This document shows positions 19,001 through 26,891 of a stretch of 64,000 nucleotides of DNA, piece by piece. The stretch's first letter is position 1; the number at the start of each line of letters is the position of its first letter. The stretch comes from Novosphingobium sp. Its GTDB lineage: Bacteria; Pseudomonadota; Alphaproteobacteria; Sphingomonadales; Sphingomonadaceae. The DNA lies in NCBI GenBank assembly GCA_024236175.1, contig JACKKY010000002.1:310001-374000 (forward strand), written 5' to 3'. Under the pieces are notes generated by a model. It saw only the letters and a list, made by a program, of their open reading frames with translations, did no database searches and was not told where the DNA came from. The position numbers and the translations under genes are program-made.

Positions 19001-19280
19001 ATTGCTCGTCACCGGCAATCATCGCCGCGCTGTGCCCTTCGGCCGCATCGGCGAGGTCGTTGTTCCAGGCCAGCGGGCCTACCGCGACCAGGCCCTCATA
19101 GGCCGAAAGCAGTGCACTGCCGTTCACATTGAAGAAATTGATCGCAGACTGGATGTCCGGGTCGCTCGAGATCAAGGGCGTGTACGACGTGATATACCGC
19201 TCGGCATTCTTGAGCGGATCCAGTCGCGCCTCGTTGATGAGCTCGAGAAGATACTGTTCCTGATTGGTGGGGGCAGCCAT
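16014..19280 (-). CDS. large exported CAP / RTX / cadherin-like repeat protein
   Basis: 1088 acidic residues, no N-terminal signal. Order: a CAP/SCP domain, about 7-205 (AEGHSAAM His83, LAENVYAY Glu122, AGHRNNIM His155); a carboxypeptidase-regulatory-like beta segment with a calcium-like DSDGDD at 205-210; RTX nonapeptide repeats at 319-375 (GGNGNDKLFGGD type); three tandem cadherin-like repeats of about 92 residues (430-522, 523-612, 613-703), each with SATDPDGDTLSYSAG and NYTPD-G-DSF-VTV-DGKGG blocks; a duplicated module of about 115 residues (707-822, 843-958) with FN-GGD and VGTAG-RFD-KIG landmarks that I do not recognise; and a C-terminal region ending NFITFA. RTX repeats without a signal peptide point to type I secretion. 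No transporter genes are adjacent. Function is probably adhesive or surface-structural; the CAP domain's target is unknown. Confidence 0.85.
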   Translation of the reverse strand: MAAPTNQEQYLLELINEARLDPLKNAERYITSYTPLISSDPDIQSAINFFNVNGSALLSAYEGLVAVGPLAWNNDLADAAEGHSAAMIAGDEQSHQVISIGESNLGDRVQAEGYTGYVRLAENVYAYAESLIHGHAGFMVDWGNGPNGMQLPAGHRNNIMWGDLTEVGIDVTEENNPSTDVGPMLITQDFGDRGGLFLVGVAYTDSDGDDFYSIDEGRGDLSVSIAGGASTTTTSSGGYGLSILPGVRTITFNGGGLNGSAQVKTNVEFDSVKLDIVDGDTLLTSASVEVSGAISVIRGIGTITFGLTLSAGEGNQEIYGHTGRDTLNGGNGNDKLFGGDNRDTLNGGFGDDELNGGAGDDTLNGGNGTDTAVYEGDHDDYVVTNPTGGSLTITGPGIGTDTLNGVELFRFADGEFAWNSSSGQLELVQPNADPVVPSSQSVSTPEDTSKLVTVSATDPDGDTLSYSAGSAAHGSVTGGSGGVFNYTPDTGYEGADSFVVTVNDGKGGSATQTVNVTVTPANTEPTVAASQAVSTDEDTGKQFTVLGSDADGDTLTYSAGAASHGTVTGGAGGTFTYTPDADYNGSDSFIVTVSDGKGGTANQTVNVTISPVNDDPDVAAGQNVSTLEGEAKPVFVSASDAEGDTLQYSASSAANGTVTGGAGGVFTYAPDSGFIGSDSFDVTVDDGNGGSSMQTVSVTVTSTEEAPAMLRFFASDGFAGKVGGSGTVFGSNAFQDITIADQPDDITFDASFNRGGDIIRFANNASAYSIALNGSSAMLDDGDSSYTLPVGTAGIVLVFADGVRTLRFDDADSKVKIGTQVVDGVFAQITAPDDGSSIPTGAVFSADARVFLSEGAEITTGGNQNVFGTSDGEDVNYMYGDLVLDPSFNKGGDTLHLPNPVSEYTVYRSGSLVILMSGDGTITVPVGTAGMMLDFDGDMRLLRFDNSDGTVKIGDSDVSATSAEDALPVGVSGGGDGGSLDQGEPATPFVLNLLPDTSNLLVDNAAEDSNVVINGFDDDDQILVTNASADDYNFGTGQDPSDLYITYVNSSAGASNEILIDDVLTGNSFVHDYESAIDAAGWNFITFA

Positions 19281-19431
19281 GTAACTAAGAATTCCCTGTC
19301 AGCTTATTGGGCATCGAATGCATCGTTCCAGACCACGCTTGCCAGAAGGCTCTTTGCAGCAACTCGCTGAACGCAAGATGGATCGTGCACCCGGACATGC
19401 CCGGGTTATTTGTTCGGTGCATTAATTTAGA

Positions 19432-19460
19432 ATTACAACGCCGGGTTACCAGGGCGGCAA
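19432..19460 (-). promoter_or_regulatory. possible sigma-70-like promoter for the CAP/RTX gene
   Basis: On the minus strand TTGCCG (19455-19460) and TGTAAT (19432-19437) are separated by 17 bases, upstream of the ATG at 19280. The predicted leader of about 145 bases contains a small hairpin (ACCCGG/CCGGGT near 19389-19406). The 286-base gap 19281-19566 is notably AT-richer than its surroundings and otherwise holds no gene I can support. Confidence 0.3.
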
Positions 19461-19566
19461 GAATTGTGACAATGTCGTGAAAATCGTTGAATTCCAGCGT
19501 TATTTTTGCGCCGGAGAGCCAATTCTCACTTGTCAAAAATCTCGACATCGCCATTGGTATTCGACC

Positions 19567-20667
19567 CTAATCGTCATAGCTCAGATCGATTGCGGCATAC
19601 TCCTTTTCCAGCCCGCGCAAGCGGTCAAGCGCCTTCTCGTCGTCTTTCAGATAGGCATCGAAGAACAGTCGGATCGCGGTTCTCGTGATCTGCTGTTGCT
19701 TGGCCGGTCCAATCAGCGGAACCCGCTCCTCGCAACCGGGCACGGCCATATTGGGAGCCCATTTCTCGAAGAACAGGCAATCCGGGTTCTTCTGGTCGAT
19801 CAGGTTCACATTCCCGTCGCGAAACCAGACGTGAACGCCGCCCTTGATCATGATTTCGTATTTCGGTTTTTCGATCCGCGAATAGGCCGCGTGGGGCCGT
19901 CCCGTCATCCGCGCGAAAACGTCTTTCTCCGCCGACAGGAAGAGGGCAGGCACGGATACCTCCGCGTGGAGAGTTCCGCCAAGGCCCATGTCTTGCGAAA
20001 GCGCCGATTGCACGGGGTCTCCGGCCCCAATCATTGCGATCGCGGCAATTCGCGGGTCGCGCGTCTGCACACCGAAACTGGTAAAATAGCTGGTCACGCC
20101 GCCCAGTGAATGACCTGTCGTTCCTATCTTCGCCCCCCTGATCGCAGGACCGATGAACTCGTCGGTCAGGAGCTTGTCGATGATAAAGCGGACATCCCGG
20201 GTCTGCTCGACAACATCGGAAAGCTGCGCCTGTTTCACGCCGGTATAGGATACGCTCGAAGTCAGCGGGTAATTGGGCGCAGCGACCACATAGCCGTGGC
20301 GAACGAGGTCGGCGACGAGATGGGTAGCGTTGTCGGCGCGTCCGAACGTTCCGTGACTGTAGATCACCAGCGGCCATGGCCCGCCAGCGGCCAATGGTGC
20401 AACCTCGGAGAGCCCGTCGGCTCCGGATGCCGCAGGGTACCAGAGAATGACGTCGAGCCGACGCGTCGCAGCACCGTCAAAGCCCGGACCGGGCTTCACT
20501 TGCCGCGTTTCGTCGACAAATGCCAGTTGCCTGGCTCCGACGACATATTCAGCAGCGGAAGCACGCGAAGCCTGAAGGGTTGCGGCCACCAGCAGGGCGA
20601 CTGCGAGACACAGCAGGGAGAGGTGCGCGTACGCCGGCCGTCCGGCCCGGATCATGTCTTGTTCCAC
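19567..20667 (-). CDS. secreted alpha/beta hydrolase (PAF-acetylhydrolase / dienelactone-hydrolase-like)
   Basis: 366 residues. A signal peptide (hydrophobic 15-33, cleavage near ASA-AE at 39) targets the periplasm. The alpha/beta-hydrolase triad is visible: nucleophile Ser187 in GTTGHSLGG, Asp249 in LSAEKDVF and His279 in KGGVHVWF; the oxyanion strand is VIYSHGTFG. A C-terminal Cys pair (PDC, PGCEE) may form a disulfide. The start is GTG at 20667 with GGGAG about ten bases upstream; an ATG at 20655 is the alternative. It is on the same strand as the cyclase and TetR genes, next to an arylsulfatase, so it may cleave an ester in the same substrate, which is inference. Confidence 0.8.
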   Translation of the reverse strand: MEQDMIRAGRPAYAHLSLLCLAVALLVAATLQASRASAAEYVVGARQLAFVDETRQVKPGPGFDGAATRRLDVILWYPAASGADGLSEVAPLAAGGPWPLVIYSHGTFGRADNATHLVADLVRHGYVVAAPNYPLTSSVSYTGVKQAQLSDVVEQTRDVRFIIDKLLTDEFIGPAIRGAKIGTTGHSLGGVTSYFTSFGVQTRDPRIAAIAMIGAGDPVQSALSQDMGLGGTLHAEVSVPALFLSAEKDVFARMTGRPHAAYSRIEKPKYEIMIKGGVHVWFRDGNVNLIDQKNPDCLFFEKWAPNMAVPGCEERVPLIGPAKQQQITRTAIRLFFDAYLKDDEKALDRLRGLEKEYAAIDLSYDD

Positions 20668-20876
20668 CAGTGGCGTCTCCCTGCGGCCAGATACCGGGCA
20701 AAGGCGTAGACGTTAACCATCGTCATCGGCTCTCTAGCCCGGTTCGAAGCCGCTTTTCCATGCAAACTGGGAGGTTTTCCGCAAATCGAAATGCGGCGGG
20801 CCGCCGGTCGGGCCGGTTGAACTGCCCCTCAGCGGCGCTGGAGTGCCTTCCAGGTGGGTCTCATGCGTATCAACCT

Positions 20877-21680
20877 TCAGATTTCGTCCGGCACCAGTGC
20901 GACTATGCGCAATGGTGCCCCGCTGCCGTCCTTGATCTTGGTCGGCAGTGCAATCACATACGCGCCGCTCGCCGGCAATTGGTCGAGATTGGTGACATTC
21001 TCAAAACCGGGGATGTTCCTTGCCAGCAGTATCCGGTGAACAATGAAGTCTTCGGACTGGCCATAGTCCAGGCTCGGGGTGTCGAGCCCCACCGCCGCGA
21101 CCTTGCGCTCCTCGGCAAGGAAACGTGCTGCTCCTTCCGAAAGACCCGGGAAATGGAGTTCCGCGACGCCTTTCTCTCCGCGCAGCGCCGTGCCCATGTA
21201 TTTCTCGCGATCGGGCCAGAACTTCGAGAAGCCCGTGCGAAACAGGACGATCGCGCCATCGGGAAGGCGACCATGATCTTCCTCCCAGCCTGTTATGTCC
21301 GCCTTGCCGAACCGGTAATCGCGGTCGGATTCCGATGCTGCGGAAACGTCGATCACGGCAGCAGGGCCGACCAGCCTCTCGAGAGGCACCTGGTCGGCCG
21401 TTTCGGCACCTTCCGCAAAATGGATCGGGGCGTCGAGGTGGGTCCCGCCATGTTCGGAAAGCGCAATGTTGTAGGAGCTGTAGAACCAACCCCCGTCCGT
21501 GTGCCCGTGCATGACCTCCTCGTGACGATAATCCTCAGCGGTCGGCCAGAACACCGAATCTTCCGCAAGTTCATGCGTCAGATCGACCCATCTCCCGGCC
21601 AGAGGATCGGACTGCTCCGCCTGCGTGCATCCCGCCAGAAACAGCGCGGCTACCGCTCCGATTGCCATCCCGTATCGCAT
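20877..21680 (-). CDS. lipoprotein cyclase-family hydrolase (kynurenine-formamidase-like)
   Basis: 267 residues. Lipoprotein signal with lipobox LAGC (Cys18), so probably membrane-anchored in the periplasm, unusual for this mostly cytoplasmic family. The metal-binding signature HGGTHLDAPIH (about 77-87) matches H-x-G-T-H-x-D-x-P-x-H of the cyclase/KynB family, and GLDTPSLDYG and FENVTNLDQLPASGAYVIALP are the conserved C-terminal parts. Members open amide or lactone rings by Mn/Zn hydrolysis. GGGAGGTG lies just before the ATG at 21680. The 209-base gap 20668-20876 toward the hydrolase gene shows no gene or clear signal. Confidence 0.82.
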   Translation of the reverse strand: MRYGMAIGAVAALFLAGCTQAEQSDPLAGRWVDLTHELAEDSVFWPTAEDYRHEEVMHGHTDGGWFYSSYNIALSEHGGTHLDAPIHFAEGAETADQVPLERLVGPAAVIDVSAASESDRDYRFGKADITGWEEDHGRLPDGAIVLFRTGFSKFWPDREKYMGTALRGEKGVAELHFPGLSEGAARFLAEERKVAAVGLDTPSLDYGQSEDFIVHRILLARNIPGFENVTNLDQLPASGAYVIALPTKIKDGSGAPLRIVALVPDEI

Positions 21681-21712
21681 TGACACCTCCCGATCCGCGC
21701 CACTTCGGCCGC

Positions 21713-22285
21713 TCAGGAATGCTCGATATCGCGCAGCCATCGCTCCACCGCGTCGATCGTGGCTTCATGGCCGACGGTCGCACCCAGCTGTTTCCCGAGG
21801 GCAACCGTATAGCTCAGGTTTGTCAGCACCGTCACCACGACTTCCGGCGGGGCCGGCAAGTCCAAGGCGTTCCTTCGCGCGAAGTCCTCCACGGCGGCGA
21901 TCGAAATGCTCGTGAGTTCATCCATATAGCTCGCCATTTCAGTCCGTATCGTCTCGCTTCGGATAGCCATGGCCATCAGCTCGGACGTCATTGCCGAGGT
22001 CGCGCGCCGGAACTCCCATATCACGCGCAGGGGATTGCCTGACTCGAACGATTTGAAAGCCCGATTCCTGACTTCCCCCGCCTGCGAGCGGAGAATCTCG
22101 ACGAAGATGTCCTCGATCGTGCCGAAGTAATAGTGAACGCTCTGGCGGCTGAGCCCGACGGTGCGTGCAAGGCGACCGGCAGTCAGTGCACCGCAGCCTT
22201 CCTCCCGAACGATTTCGGTCGCCGCCTCGACGAGTTTGGCGCGAACCTGCGAATCCTTCGCTCCCACACGCCGCTGCGCAGACAT
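21713..22285 (-). CDS. TetR-family transcriptional regulator
   Basis: 190 residues. The N-terminal helix-turn-helix is canonical: LVEAATEIVREEGCGALTAGRLARTVGLSRQSVHYYFGTIEDIFVEIL (about 18-65). The C-terminal ligand-binding half is all-helical and not assignable to a known ligand class. A strong ribosome site (GGGAGG) precedes the ATG at 22285. It is divergent from the arylsulfatase, with 125 bases between starts that contain repeated TGACA half-sites, so it probably controls the sulfatase and its own unit (regulator, cyclase, hydrolase; 32-base gap to the cyclase). Confidence 0.88.
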   Translation of the reverse strand: MSAQRRVGAKDSQVRAKLVEAATEIVREEGCGALTAGRLARTVGLSRQSVHYYFGTIEDIFVEILRSQAGEVRNRAFKSFESGNPLRVIWEFRRATSAMTSELMAMAIRSETIRTEMASYMDELTSISIAAVEDFARRNALDLPAPPEVVVTVLTNLSYTVALGKQLGATVGHEATIDAVERWLRDIEHS

Positions 22286-22331
22286 GAAACCTCCCGATGC
22301 GATGCCGACTAAGAGGTTCCTACCAGCATCC

Positions 22332-22376
22332 TGACACATTGACAGCATGCCAATCGCAGATATTGTCAGGGTGACA
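22332..22376 (+). promoter_or_regulatory. sulfatase promoter overlapped by TGACA-type operator modules
   Basis: TTGACA (22339-22344) and TATTGT (22361-22366), 16 bases apart, form a good sigma-70-type promoter reading toward the sulfatase. Overlapping it are two 13-base modules of identical geometry: TGACA-CAT-TGACA (22332-22344) and the perfect palindrome TGTCA-GGG-TGACA (22364-22376). TGACAGCAT is repeated at 22340-22348 and 22372-22380, exactly 32 bp apart, about three helical turns. This is the layout expected for TetR dimers repressing by occlusion; binding is inferred. Confidence 0.55.
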
Positions 22377-22410
22377 GCATCGGCGGTCAGGGATTGGGGA
22401 GACTGGTGTC

Positions 22411-24933
22411 GTGAGAAAGACCAAAGACGGAAGCAGGGAACCGAACCGGGCAGGAAAGCGGACAGCACTGCAAGGCACATCGCTCTCTTCGCCATCGCCA
22501 CACGGCCTATCCCGACGCGAGGCGCTGGCTGCTTCGGCTGTCGCAGGGCTGACCGCCACGTTGGGAAGCACGGCGGCCGCGGCCGCACCCACGGCTCGCG
22601 GACCATCCGCCTATCCGGGCTTCAAGGGCGAAATCGGGCGCACGGCTCTCGAATCGAAACCCTGGTGGCCGCCGGAAAAGAGGGCTCCGGACAAGGCGCC
22701 CAACATTATTGTACTGATGTGCGACGATCTCGGCTTTGCCGATCTCGGCTGCTTCGGCGCCGAAATCGATACGCCGAACATCGACAAATTGGCTTCCGAA
22801 GGCGTGCGCTATACGAACTACCACTCGGAACCGACATGCTCCCCGACACGGGCGGCTCTTCTCACCGGGATCAATCCCCATGCCGTGGGCTATGGGGTGC
22901 CGAGCGTCCCTGGCGGCGCCGATCCTGGATTTCCGGGTTATTCATGGCAACTTGCCGATGACGCCGCGACCTCGGCAGAGATACTCAAGGACGCCGGCTA
23001 CGCTACGCTTGCCGTGGGCAAATGGCATCTCAGCCGGCCGATCGACACGCATGAGTTCACATCGACAACGTCGTGGCCGACCAAGCGCGGATTCGACCGC
23101 TACTATGGTGAGTGGGGCTGCCCGAACTTGCACCAGCCGGGCGAAATCTGGAGCGACAACCATATCGTCCAGACCGACCAGTACCCTGACGACTATTTCT
23201 ACACGGATGACCTGACCGACAATGCCATCTCGATGATCCGCTCGGTCCGCCAGGGGGACCCCGACAAGCCATTCTACCTCTACCTCGCGCTGTCCTCGCC
23301 GCATGCTCCGATGAATGCGAAAAAGCAGGACATGATGAAATATCGTGGCCGCTTCGATGAAGGCTGGGACAAGATCCGGCAGGCGCGTTTCGAAAGGCAG
23401 AAGGAACTGGGGATCACGGCCCCCGACACCCGTCTTCCCGCACGTAATACGGACCCGGGATGGGTCGCGGAGCCGTGGGACGAGCTCTCGGACCGGGAGC
23501 GCGATCTGCAGGCCCGATACATGGAATGCTACGCCGCGCTCGTCGACAATATCGACCAGTGTTTCGGCCGCCTGCGACAGGCTGTTGAACAGATGGGCGA
23601 GTGGGACAACACCATCGTCGTATTCACCTCCGACAACGGCGCGAACCGGGAAGGGGCACTTACCGGCAGCACTCAATATGGAGATCTGATCTTCCGGGTG
23701 ATGCAGGAAAGGGCAAACTATCAGGCCGCCGGCGGCGATCAGCTCGAGCTGGACTACAAGTACTACAAGGACGACGAGATCGGCGGTCCCCAAACGCAGC
23801 CCGACTACGCATACGGCTGGGCGATGGCCGGCAACACCCCGTTCCGTTATTACAAGTCATCGACCTACGCTGGCGGTCATCAGGTCCCCTTCATCATTTC
23901 GTGGCCCAAAGGCGTCGCGGCCAACGGCGGAATACGGTCGGAGTACGTCCACGTCACCGATATCCTCCCGACCATTCTTGACCTGACCGGTCTGGAGCAT
24001 CCGCGCGAGATGGACGGCCGCAAATTGCAGGAAATGACCGGCGTTTCGTTCGCGCATACGCTGCACGACGCGAAGGCGAAGTCTCACCACCGGGAACAGT
24101 ATACGGAAAGCACCGGATCGCGACGGTACTATCGCGACGGCTGGGCGCTCGTCACGTTGCACCAGCCAATGCACCCGATCGACGATAGCGAATGGCATCT
24201 CTACAACCTGATGGACGATCCTACGGAAATCGACGACCTCGCGGCGAAGTATCCCGACAAGGTCAGGGAGATGAGCGAGGCCTGGGAAAGGGCGGCGTGG
24301 AAGAATAAAGTGTTCCCGCTCAACGAGGGCAGCGGCGTGATCTTCATGTCGCGCGCGCCTTACGAAGAGCGCTACGCGCAGCCGCTGACACTGTACCAGG
24401 ATTCGCCGACGGTTCCGGCCTGGCGTGCCCGCTGGCTGATGGAGGGCAGGTCATTCACCGTCCGCAACGCGTTCGCATATGCACCGGGGGATGCAGGGAC
24501 TCTCTTCAAGCACGGCGGCCAGGGCGGCGGTTACGGGCTCTATGTAGAGGACGGGAGGCTGCTGTTCGTCCTCAACGGGTATGGGAGAATGACCGAACTG
24601 CAAAGCGGCCAGCTGTCTTCCGGTAACCATGAAGTCAGCATCGCGATAAATGCGCTTCGCGGCTGGCGATGGGACATAGAACTTCATGTCGATGGGAAGC
24701 TTGCGGCGTCTTCGGAGAATCTCCCGATGCTGGCGATGCTCGCTCCGATCGGCGGAATCGATGTCGGCATCGATCGCCGCTCCCCGATTTCGTGGCGACT
24801 GTATCAGGAGAACGGTGCGTTTCCCTATACCGGCAAGATCGCCACGGTACGCTACGAACCGGGAGAATGGGCACCCGACATGGCTCCGCATTGGGCAGAT
24901 GAAATGAGACAAAGAGCCCGGCAGGCACAATAG
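22411..24933 (+). CDS. Tat-exported arylsulfatase (formylglycine sulfatase, type I)
   Basis: 840 residues. A twin-arginine signal (LSRREALAASAV, about 33-44, Ala-rich cleavage region near 60) sends the folded enzyme to the periplasm. Sulfatase core: metal ligands Asp105-Asp106 (LMCDDLG), the formylglycine motif Cys143 in CSPTRAALLTG, VGKWHL (Lys204, His206), SSPHAP (His298) and FTSDNG (Asp408, Asn409). Maturation of Cys143 needs a formylglycine-generating enzyme not seen here. The C-terminal 200 residues form an extra beta-rich domain usual for long AtsA-type sulfatases. GTG start at 22411 with GGGGAGA upstream. It probably releases sulfate from an aromatic or alkyl ester; the substrate is unknown. 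Confidence 0.93.
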   Translation: MRKTKDGSREPNRAGKRTALQGTSLSSPSPHGLSRREALAASAVAGLTATLGSTAAAAAPTARGPSAYPGFKGEIGRTALESKPWWPPEKRAPDKAPNIIVLMCDDLGFADLGCFGAEIDTPNIDKLASEGVRYTNYHSEPTCSPTRAALLTGINPHAVGYGVPSVPGGADPGFPGYSWQLADDAATSAEILKDAGYATLAVGKWHLSRPIDTHEFTSTTSWPTKRGFDRYYGEWGCPNLHQPGEIWSDNHIVQTDQYPDDYFYTDDLTDNAISMIRSVRQGDPDKPFYLYLALSSPHAPMNAKKQDMMKYRGRFDEGWDKIRQARFERQKELGITAPDTRLPARNTDPGWVAEPWDELSDRERDLQARYMECYAALVDNIDQCFGRLRQAVEQMGEWDNTIVVFTSDNGANREGALTGSTQYGDLIFRVMQERANYQAAGGDQLELDYKYYKDDEIGGPQTQPDYAYGWAMAGNTPFRYYKSSTYAGGHQVPFIISWPKGVAANGGIRSEYVHVTDILPTILDLTGLEHPREMDGRKLQEMTGVSFAHTLHDAKAKSHHREQYTESTGSRRYYRDGWALVTLHQPMHPIDDSEWHLYNLMDDPTEIDDLAAKYPDKVREMSEAWERAAWKNKVFPLNEGSGVIFMSRAPYEERYAQPLTLYQDSPTVPAWRARWLMEGRSFTVRNAFAYAPGDAGTLFKHGGQGGGYGLYVEDGRLLFVLNGYGRMTELQSGQLSSGNHEVSIAINALRGWRWDIELHVDGKLAASSENLPMLAMLAPIGGIDVGIDRRSPISWRLYQENGAFPYTGKIATVRYEPGEWAPDMAPHWADEMRQRARQAQ

Positions 24934-25095
24934 CGCGGGTGTCGCCGATTTTCGTCACCAGGTGACGCGAGGCGATCGTGGAGGAGAGTTCGGGACGCAG
25001 TTCGAACTCGGAGCCCAGCGGGCGACTGCCCGCCGGCCGGTCAGGCCGCCCCATCGGAGCCATGAGCGAAGCGAACCGGCGCGAGATCAGAGATG

Positions 25096-25185
25096 TGGCG
25101 GACAGGGTGGGATTCGAACCCACGATGGGCTTGCACCCATGCCGGTTTTCAAGACCGGTGCATTCAACCGCTCTGCCACCTGTCC
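25096..25185 (-). tRNA. tRNA-Ser, anticodon UGA
   Basis: The minus strand folds as a 90-base class II tRNA: acceptor GGACAGG pairs with CCTGTCC, G discriminator and an encoded CCA (TGG at 25096-25098 on plus). The anticodon stem CCGGT/ACCGG holds loop CTTGAAA with anticodon TGA, a long variable arm (ATGGGTGCAAGCCCAT) is typical of Ser, and the T-arm GTGGGTTCGAATCCCAC is present. The 162 bases between the sulfatase and the tRNA hold no gene; a CGTCAC-CAG-GTGACG palindrome lies at 24954-24968. Confidence 0.95.
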
Positions 25186-25260
25186 GCGCGAAAAACGCGG
25201 CTAGCCTCATGCGGCAAAAGCTGCAAGCATGGCCGTCGAAGTTTGGGGAGAATGCTGGGT

Positions 25261-25785
25261 ATGAACGGGCAGGACATCGCTTCGATCGTCAATGTCGTCA
25301 ATCTCTATCCGATCGCCGTGGACAGCCTGCAATGGCCGCTTTTCGATCAGGTGTTCACCGATGACGTGCATGCCGATTTCGGGGGGCAGGCTGTCTGGGA
25401 CGGGCTGGAGCCGCTGAAGCAAGTATTCGACATCATCCACCGGCCGTTCAAGGCGACCCAGCACGCGACGCGCGGCCACCATGTGGCGATCGACGGAGAC
25501 CGGGCGACCTGCCTCAGCTATGTCCACGGCCGCTTCATCCGTGACGTGCCGGAGGGCGGAGACATGTTCGAATCGATCGGCTGGTACGACGATGCCCTGG
25601 TCCGCACCGCGGACGGTTGGCGCATCGGCAGCCGCACCTGCCGGACGACCTGGTGGGGCGGTAATCCTCTGGTTCTGCAGACTTCGCCCGACGTGAATGT
25701 CGAACATGTTCTCGACGCGCTCAGCACGGAGGCCGAAGCGGGCCGTATCGGTCATTTCAACGCGCTGGCGCGGCAACTGCCCTGA
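25261..25785 (+). CDS. SnoaL/NTF2-like protein
   Basis: 174 residues with the cone-shaped NTF2/SnoaL pattern: DIASIVNVVNLYPIAVD (helix 1), FTDDVHADFGG, HATRGHHVAIDGDRATCLSYVHGRFI, and DDALVRTADGWRIGSRTCRTTWWGGN. Members are small hydrolases, isomerases or binding proteins, often in steroid or aromatic metabolism; no catalytic assignment can be made. ATG at 25261 has GGGGAG ten bases upstream; an ATG nine bases earlier is less well placed. It stands between the tRNA and the long wall/replication gene run. Confidence 0.75.
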   Translation: MNGQDIASIVNVVNLYPIAVDSLQWPLFDQVFTDDVHADFGGQAVWDGLEPLKQVFDIIHRPFKATQHATRGHHVAIDGDRATCLSYVHGRFIRDVPEGGDMFESIGWYDDALVRTADGWRIGSRTCRTTWWGGNPLVLQTSPDVNVEHVLDALSTEAEAGRIGHFNALARQLP

Positions 25786-25850
25786 ATCCTGTGCCAATCC
25801 GAGTTTGGCCCCATTCACAACGCGGTTGATTTCGTGCGATATTCGCTTCG

Positions 25851-26891
25851 ATGAATCGATGGAAAACAATTGGCCGGCTTCTGGCCGCTGCGCTGCTGGC
25901 CGTGGTGCTTCTGCCACCCGTTCCCGCGCTGCAAGCGCAATCCGGCCAGACTGCCAGCTTCGATGCTTACCTGCAGCTGGTCGCCGCCCGTGCACGCAAC
26001 GAGGGCGTGAGCGAGGGCACGATCGCGCAGATGACATCCGGCCTTACATTCAATCCCCGCGTTGTCTCGCTGGACCAGAGCCAACCCGGCCGGCAGTCCT
26101 CGCCGCCGCCGATGGCGCCATACCTTCGCCGGCACGTGGATTCCGCACGTATCACCGGCGGACACAGGATCTACGCGCAGACCGCCGGCAGCCTGCTACC
26201 CGCCATCGAGCGCGAATATGGCGTTCCCGGCGAGATGCTGATCGCCATCTGGGGCCATGAGACGAATTACGGCAGCTACACAGGCGATTTCGACCTCGCC
26301 CGGTCTCTCGCCACGCTTGCATGGGAAGGCCGCCGCCGCGACCTGTTCGAAGGCGAATTCATCGCCCTCCTGAAAATGGTCGACATGGGCGTACCGCGTT
26401 ACCGGCTGAAGGGCAGCTGGGCAGGGGCGTTCGGCAATCCTCAATTCCTTCCGAGCGTCTATCTGTCCACCGCGGTCGACGGCGACGGCGATGGCAGGCG
26501 CGATCTTTGGAACAGCCGAGCCGACACGCTTGCTTCCATCGCCAACTATTTCCGCAAGGCCGGTTGGCGGGCAGGCGAACCCTGGGGGGTGAGGGCATCG
26601 GTACCGGCTGGCTTTAGCTGGGCATCTGTGTCGCCAAAGCTCAACGCCCCGTCCTGCGAGCGCGTGCATGAACGCCATTCCGCATGGAAGACGGTTTCCG
26701 AATGGCGGAGGACTGGCGTCACGCCGCTTGCGCCGATCCGCGAAGACACGATGGCCTCCCTGTTCCAGCCCGACGGAGCCGGAACCCCGGCATACCTCTT
26801 AACCGGGAATTATAGGGTTATCCTTCAGTATAACTGCTCGAACTACTACGCGCTGTCCGTGGGGTTACTAGCAGATGAGATTGTCCGTTAA
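25851..26891 (+). CDS. lytic murein transglycosylase, MltB-like (GH103)
   Basis: 346 residues. Signal peptide (hydrophobic 10-24, cleavage near LQAQ). The catalytic Glu is in IWGHETNYG (about 141-149), with the family features LAWEGRRRDLFEGEFIALLKMV, GSWAGAFGNPQFLPSVYL and a DGDGDGRRDLW calcium-like loop. It cleaves the MurNAc-GlcNAc bond of peptidoglycan to the 1,6-anhydro product. The C-terminal YNCSNYYALSVGLLADEI is the usual end. The stop overlaps the rlpA start by 17 bases, beginning a co-directional unit running to about 33.95 kb. Confidence 0.9.
   Translation: MNRWKTIGRLLAAALLAVVLLPPVPALQAQSGQTASFDAYLQLVAARARNEGVSEGTIAQMTSGLTFNPRVVSLDQSQPGRQSSPPPMAPYLRRHVDSARITGGHRIYAQTAGSLLPAIEREYGVPGEMLIAIWGHETNYGSYTGDFDLARSLATLAWEGRRRDLFEGEFIALLKMVDMGVPRYRLKGSWAGAFGNPQFLPSVYLSTAVDGDGDGRRDLWNSRADTLASIANYFRKAGWRAGEPWGVRASVPAGFSWASVSPKLNAPSCERVHERHSAWKTVSEWRRTGVTPLAPIREDTMASLFQPDGAGTPAYLLTGNYRVILQYNCSNYYALSVGLLADEIVR

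Noticed and set aside
24954..24968. Terminator after the sulfatase
   Set aside because: CGTCAC-CAG-GTGACG is a perfect palindrome but has only a three-base loop, a six-pair stem and no T-run on the plus strand.
25096..25185. Integration site at tRNA-Ser
   Set aside because: No integrase, no repeated tRNA 3' end and no mobile genes nearby.
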